From Galeopsis tetrahit (lineage: Eukaryota; Streptophyta; Magnoliopsida; Lamiales; Lamiaceae), in assembly GCA_963675135.1 (NCBI GenBank), contig OY776130.1:28388001-28452000 (forward strand): DNA of 64,000 nucleotides. Direction: 5' to 3'. A program made the translations under genes and the position numbers. Positions 59,801 to 64,000 of the stretch are shown in pieces (the stretch's first letter is position 1; every line of letters starts with the position of its first letter). The notes beneath the pieces are model-generated. The model saw nothing but the letters and a program-made list of their open reading frames with translations, searched no databases and was not told the origin of the DNA.

Positions 59801-61106
59801 GGATGCAATTGTTACTCAAAAGATGAAGCCAGTTCACACATTCTTGAGCATGGCAGATGATAAAATGCAAAACATTCATGATGAGAATGTTTATCTACTG
59901 CAGGAGTTGAAGTCCCTCACTCAGGCCCACTCACATCTCTCAATTTCTATGAGTGAATTAAAGCCCCAGTGTTTTGATAATGCCAAAAAGGGGGAAAGAG
60001 AGAGAGCAAGGGCAAAGGGAACCTTGGTGATTGGTGAACCTAAGGGAAAGGAGAAGGTCCCTGAGATTGAGGAGGAGGCAGTAGAAGACTTTGGGAAAGG
60101 CAAAGGCCCAATGGATATTGAAAGCTTAACTGAGGAAGAGCAGATTCAAATGGCTGTTAAAGAGTCCATGATGTCTGCAATGGAGAGTCAGGCAAGGAAG
60201 CAACAAAGGCCTGGTGGTGAGTCAGCAGGACTTGACCCCAAAGAGAAGGTTGCTGAAGTAAGGGGGAAGGTGACAAGGTCATCTGAAAGAAAGAGGAAGG
60301 AATTGGAAGCCTTCAATGAATTCCCAACCAGCCTGACTTTGCCTTCAGAATTTCAGACTGAAGAATCTACTCCAGTAAGGCAATCAAAGAGATTGAAGAA
60401 AGCAGCCAAGCTGCCTGCCATTGAAGAAGATGTTGAAGAGGAGGTACAGGACAGAGAGCCTGAAGTTGGTGTGCCCAAGCTTGCTGATGATCCTTCTAAA
60501 TTGTTTGAAGAAGGATTTGGCAAAGATCCAGAGACACAAGAGAAGTTTGCTCTTCAAAGGGCTAAAGAGAGAATGGATCAGCTGGTTGAAGCCAACAAGG
60601 CAAGAGATGAAAGAAGGGCAAACTTCAAAGCTCCAAGAAGGAGGGCTTCATACAGAAGACTCAAACCTCAAATGCTGCAAAGATGGGACACTCAGTACCC
60701 TCACCATGATAAGTGGGTTCCAATCTCACTGAATGATGCATGGGAGGAGGCCAAGAGAAGTTTTGTATATGACTTTTATGTCATTGGAAAGTGGCTTGAA
60801 GAGAGTGTAGATGAAGTCTTTGTCCAGTTCATGTTTGAGAACCATAGGGACCTCTACCAAAAGCTGTTTGCAGCAGCTGAGATGGCAAGAGTTGAATTCA
60901 AGGCCCCTGGTCCAATTCTGTACATGCCTCCTAAGTTCAATGGGAACTTAATTGATGAGGGAAAGATTCTGGAGGAGTTCATCAACATCACGAAGATGGA
61001 GAAGATGAAGATTGGCCCTAGAGGCTCCAACGAGGATGTTTGGGAGCTGAAGAAAAGGGTCTGGGCTCAATATGGCATTGCTCCTCAGGATGATGGAACT
61101 CTTTGA
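56843..61106 (+). pseudogene. Copia B third ORF, about 1,420 codons, one frameshift
   Basis: The Sirevirus-type ORF after pol. The start MAPKIKREELVYFNDSS at 56843 is in good context. The first 280 residues form a domain (EAGLEKFLGTKPDSCLNPF, EDLDASFGLPSEGQN). A basic, nuclear-signal-like stretch follows (RKRKAQPPKAQPKMKRMKK). The frame stops at 58061-58063 and an overlapping frame takes over from 58068, consistent with one extra base in the TTCTTATG region. The second part has an acidic Ser/Asp region with poly-Asp, a long coiled coil (about 59200-59950: LKDLYKHNVKALRKTIKD), Lys/Glu-rich segments and a conserved-looking C-terminus (KPQMLQRWDTQYPHHDKW). No signal peptide or membrane segment is visible. 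Function unknown; an envelope role is not supported here. Confidence 0.8.
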
Positions 61107-61408
61107 ATGGATAAGTTCATCTCTTCCCTACCTTTTTTTTATGATTGCTTATGATGTTGTTATTCTGATTTCTCTGTATCAGTTATGTTGTCCTTTGTTT
61201 TTCTGATCTGTAATGCTCAATGATATATAAAAGGACCACTGATTTACTATCAAGAGATAACAACTCATTATCTCAACTAACCTGACATTACATATATACT
61301 TGATTTATTGTGCTAACAGTTTCTTTCAGGAAAGTTGACCAGTTCACTCATCCTGAAGATAAAGTATAGTATAAGTCAAGTTCCTTTTGTAATAGGTTTT
61401 GGCATCAT
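61107..61408 (+). other. Copia B 3' untranslated stretch
   Basis: Non-coding, T-rich, between the third ORF and the polypurine tract. Confidence 0.6.
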
Positions 61409-61423
61409 CAAAAAGGGGGAAAT
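61409..61423 (+). promoter_or_regulatory. Copia B polypurine tract
   Basis: CAAAAAGGGGGAAAT directly before the 3' LTR, the plus-strand primer site. Confidence 0.9.
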
Positions 61424-63021
61424 TGTTGGGAATAAAATGATTTTGATCTAGATACCAAAACCCCTGATTGATTATGTTCAGATTAGTTGAGATAAGCTCA
61501 AGTCTAGTTCAGGCAAGTTGTCTCAGTACACTTGAGTATGTAGATTGGTTAAGTGAAAAATCTCAGGAATGTTGTGAGATTTTAGTGTTCAGGATAGTTG
61601 TCCAAAGCTGGAATGTTAGGCAGCTTGATAAGTCTATAGGCCAAAGTTGCTGAACTTTCAAGACAGATTTACCAAGTGGACAACTTAGCTGAAGAGATCA
61701 AGAGCAGTAAAGCAATGCTCATAAATGCAAATGATCAAGACAATTGAAGTACAAAAGATCAAGAGCATTGAATGCCAAAGCCCACAGAAGACACATTCAA
61801 TGAAGCATTTATTGCCAATCATGCCTGAACCAAGCATTGAAGACTTAGAGCATTAAAGAGTGAAACATTGAATGAATGTTGGAACATTCTAAATTGCAGC
61901 AGGAATGTTCAGGGAGCTTGTCCCATCTGACCGTTGATTGAGTGTAGAGTTTGCCACAAATCAACCTAGGACAATGTGCAAATTTGGAAACTGACACAAG
62001 TCTTCTCAGCCGCATTTGTCAGAAGTCAACACATTCATTCAAGCAACCATTGAAGAGCCCTTTTACACAGTGGATAAAAGGATGCCAAGCTTCATAGCCA
62101 TTTCAATGGTGCTGCAAATAGACATATTTGAATTGCTATCCCTCCAACGGTTAGTTGTTCAAATGTGCCTATAAATACAGAAGTGATCAAAGGGATTCAG
62201 TATCCAACTACAAGCTATCAAATTATCATCAAGCTTTCAAAGGAAACCAAGTTGTTCTTCAGAATCCCAAGTTTCCTGAATCACTTCAATTAGCTAAGCC
62301 AATCTTTGTAATCATCCAAAGCTTAGCATTGAGATATCCTAAGCCTTTACACTGTTCTTATTGTAAAGGATATCTCTACTAGTTGGAACCAAACCTCAAG
62401 CCTTATCTCATTTAGTGAAGAGAGTGTTTGTTGTAGAAGTGAGGAGTTAAGAACTGTTAGAGTGAAACACAGTCTTAACTCAGAGAGATTGAGCACTAGG
62501 ACTCAGATTATCCTAGGGATCAAAGCACTAAGAGAGTGTTGTTGATCAGTGCACCTTGGCACTATAAAACAAGCTAATTCCATTGTGAAGGAATTATCCT
62601 GTTTAATCAGGGAAAGTGGATGTAGGAGCTTGAGTCTCTGAACCACTATAAACTTGTGTGCCATTTACTTACTGCATTCTTTATTGCACTAACACTCAAA
62701 CATATTTTAAAGGAGCAAAAGTCAGTAAGTGAGAAAATCTGCTTTGGACAAAGTCCCTGATAACTGTATCTTTTCAGAAATCAACTTGGAGTATTTCTTT
62801 AAGTCAAAGGCCAACCACATTCCGCACTTAGAAACTCTTTTAGATATTTAGCCAACTGATCACTCAATAGTAATCAGTAGGACAAGTATCTATCAAAGTT
62901 CTCACTCAGGCCAGTTGTGAGACAACCTGCCTGATAAGACCAGTTTTGCAAAAGAAAAGAATTTGCATACACAAGTGCATTCCCCCCATACACTTGTGTC
63001 ATACTCCACCAAGGACCAACA
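61424..63021 (+). repeat. Copia B 3' LTR, 1,598 bp
   Basis: Nearly identical to 48551-50156. Differences include GATGATG/GATTATG, GAAAGTTATCC/GATAGTTGTCC, GATGTCAAG/GATGCCAAG, GCCGTTT/GCCATTT, CAATCTTT/CAAGCTTT, AATTCC/AATCCC and three others. Confidence 0.96.
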
Positions 63022-63026
63022 GGACA

Positions 63027-63611
63027 TGAATTTGTTACGCGGGAGATTGGGTGGGGAGGGGGAGGCTGGGCTGAAATGAAATGAAATGAGGGAGGGTAGT
63101 TTAGTTAGTGGGGGTGGGTTAATGGATTAATGATTTAAGAAAGATTTGTCTTACGGAATATGAGATTTGTGAGATGATTTCATACAAGTTTTTGCCATTA
63201 TTTTTTATGACTTTATTATCAATTATTATGAATTTCGTCATCAAAATTTTTAGCTACAAATTTATTTTTTGTCGTGGAATTTTAATTTTAAAATTAGTGG
63301 TGATTTATTTTCTTGCGGATAAAATCATTAGTGGACGAAAATTAAATTCATTACATTTAACTAACAAATGACAAAATTTGCGTTGTCACGAAAAAAATTG
63401 GTCGTATAAAGTGTAGTGATGCACAAAAGACCCACTCTATTATCCATTATAAATAATATTTTAACTTCCAAACAAAAATAATTGACAAATTTAAATTAAT
63501 AACCAGTTTCATTATACATATAATTGGTTAATAGGAATTAAACAGAGTGGGGACCAACACATGCAAACTCTAATTTTAATTTAATTTTTAACACATTAAA
63601 ATATACAAACA
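63027..63611. other. AT-rich spacer after Copia B
   Basis: No gene seen. The 65-residue frame at 63174 is AT-composition noise. This joins with 48336-48545 as the flank of Copia B. Confidence 0.5.
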
Positions 63612-63720
63612 TGTTGGGAATAAAATGAGAAGTGTTTTGATTTAATATCAAAACCCCTGAGACATGCCAATAGAATAAGTCAAGAATGATCATGTTCTAA
63701 GGATATGGTGAGAACCACGA
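63612..63720 (+). repeat. start of another Sirevirus-like LTR
   Basis: TGTTGGGAATAAAATGA matches the Copia B LTR start, and CAAAACCCCTGA follows at nearly the same distance. Similarity fades after about 60 bp. It may be a diverged or truncated LTR running off the window. Confidence 0.55.
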
Positions 63721-64000
63721 GTAACAATTGAATTTTCCGGCGATTCCCTGACTCAGGTCAGCAAGAAAAGACGGTTGAAAAATAGAATTTGCACAAGAAG
63801 AAACTTATTTTCATATATCCCTCTGGAAAATACATCAGCCCTTATATAATAAGGCCAAGTACAATTCTGCAATCAACATTATTCTCCACCGACACTTTGG
63901 CCCAATAACTATCTTACTAATTGGGCCATACAATTTCTATTTTATTAACCTGGATCTTCTTCTTGGGCCTCGCCACGACCCATATCATTGTTTTGGGCTT
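63721..64000 (-). repeat. probable LTR-like or promoter-like sequence at window end
   Basis: On the minus strand a CCTTATTATATAAGGG TATA-like site (about 63837-63852) precedes a purine-rich stretch, and GGGCC/GGCCC motifs recur, as in many plant LTRs. No partner is visible because the window ends. Confidence 0.25.

Larger units (their letters stand above)
48551..63021 (+). mobile_element. Copia element B, Sirevirus-like, 14.5 kb, young and nearly intact
   Basis: LTRs of 1,606 and 1,598 bp with TGTTGG...CCAACA ends, a perfect 5-bp duplication GGACA (48546-48550 and 63022-63026), primer-binding site, gag, protease, integrase, RT, RNase H, a very long third ORF and a polypurine tract. The LTRs differ by about nine substitutions by hand count plus a C-run length change, showing a recent insertion. 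Visible lesions: frame changes around the gag/pol join, a stop in the protease region and one frameshift in the third ORF. Confidence 0.96.

Noticed and set aside
56843..61106. Envelope protein
   Set aside because: No signal peptide, membrane anchor or Cys-rich ectodomain pattern; composition is charged and coiled-coil.

Overview
The window looks like repeat-rich nuclear DNA of a flowering plant, probably a dicot. It is AT-rich. It carries a plant L1-type LINE, two Sirevirus-like Ty1/copia retrotransposons, a Mutator-like element (MULE) with a ULP-type protease gene, and many Stowaway, hAT, Harbinger and Mutator MITEs. No ordinary host gene is evident; almost every coding trace lies inside a mobile element. 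The species cannot be named from the sequence alone. All boundaries come from reading terminal repeats and target-site duplications (TSDs) by eye.

Layout. 1-4124: AT-rich spacer with hAT-like and nested Stowaway-like MITEs. 4125-10236: a 6.1 kb LINE with a 14-bp TSD, an open ORF1 and a broken ORF2. 10887-23587: Copia element A on the minus strand. It is a decayed internal-deletion derivative; one LTR carries a hAT-like insertion and the reverse transcriptase is split by a solo LTR. 23588-27513: spacer with a long inverted-repeat element, tandem duplications, a Stowaway MITE and a Harbinger-like element. About 27700-29819 and 47182-48335: two halves of one irregular tandem array.

29820-47181: a very large (17.4 kb) MULE that splits the array, bounded by a perfect 9-bp repeat ATAACCTAA. 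It carries a mudrA-type transposase on the plus strand (one intron, a solo LTR in exon 2, one nonsense codon). On the minus strand it carries an F-box gene, a GRF zinc-finger gene and a multi-exon ULP1-like cysteine protease gene, all with reading-frame lesions. A tRNA-derived SINE and mariner-type elements are nested inside it. The transposase plus ULP combination resembles the Kaonashi-type MULEs known from plants; the F-box and GRF genes are less expected.

48551-63021: Copia element B, 14.5 kb, plus strand, with near-identical LTRs, TSD GGACA, gag, pol and a very long third ORF (about 1,420 codons across one frameshift) that has its own promoter-like region. 63027-64000: spacer and the start of another related LTR.

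How the parts fit. The order of events can be read from the nesting: tandem array, then small Mutator and hAT MITEs and the large MULE into the array, then SINE, mariner-type elements and a solo LTR into the MULE. Copia B is the most recent large arrival, since its LTRs differ by only about nine substitutions. The transposase, ULP, GRF and F-box genes probably travelled as one unit. All four are now damaged, so this copy is unlikely to be autonomous.
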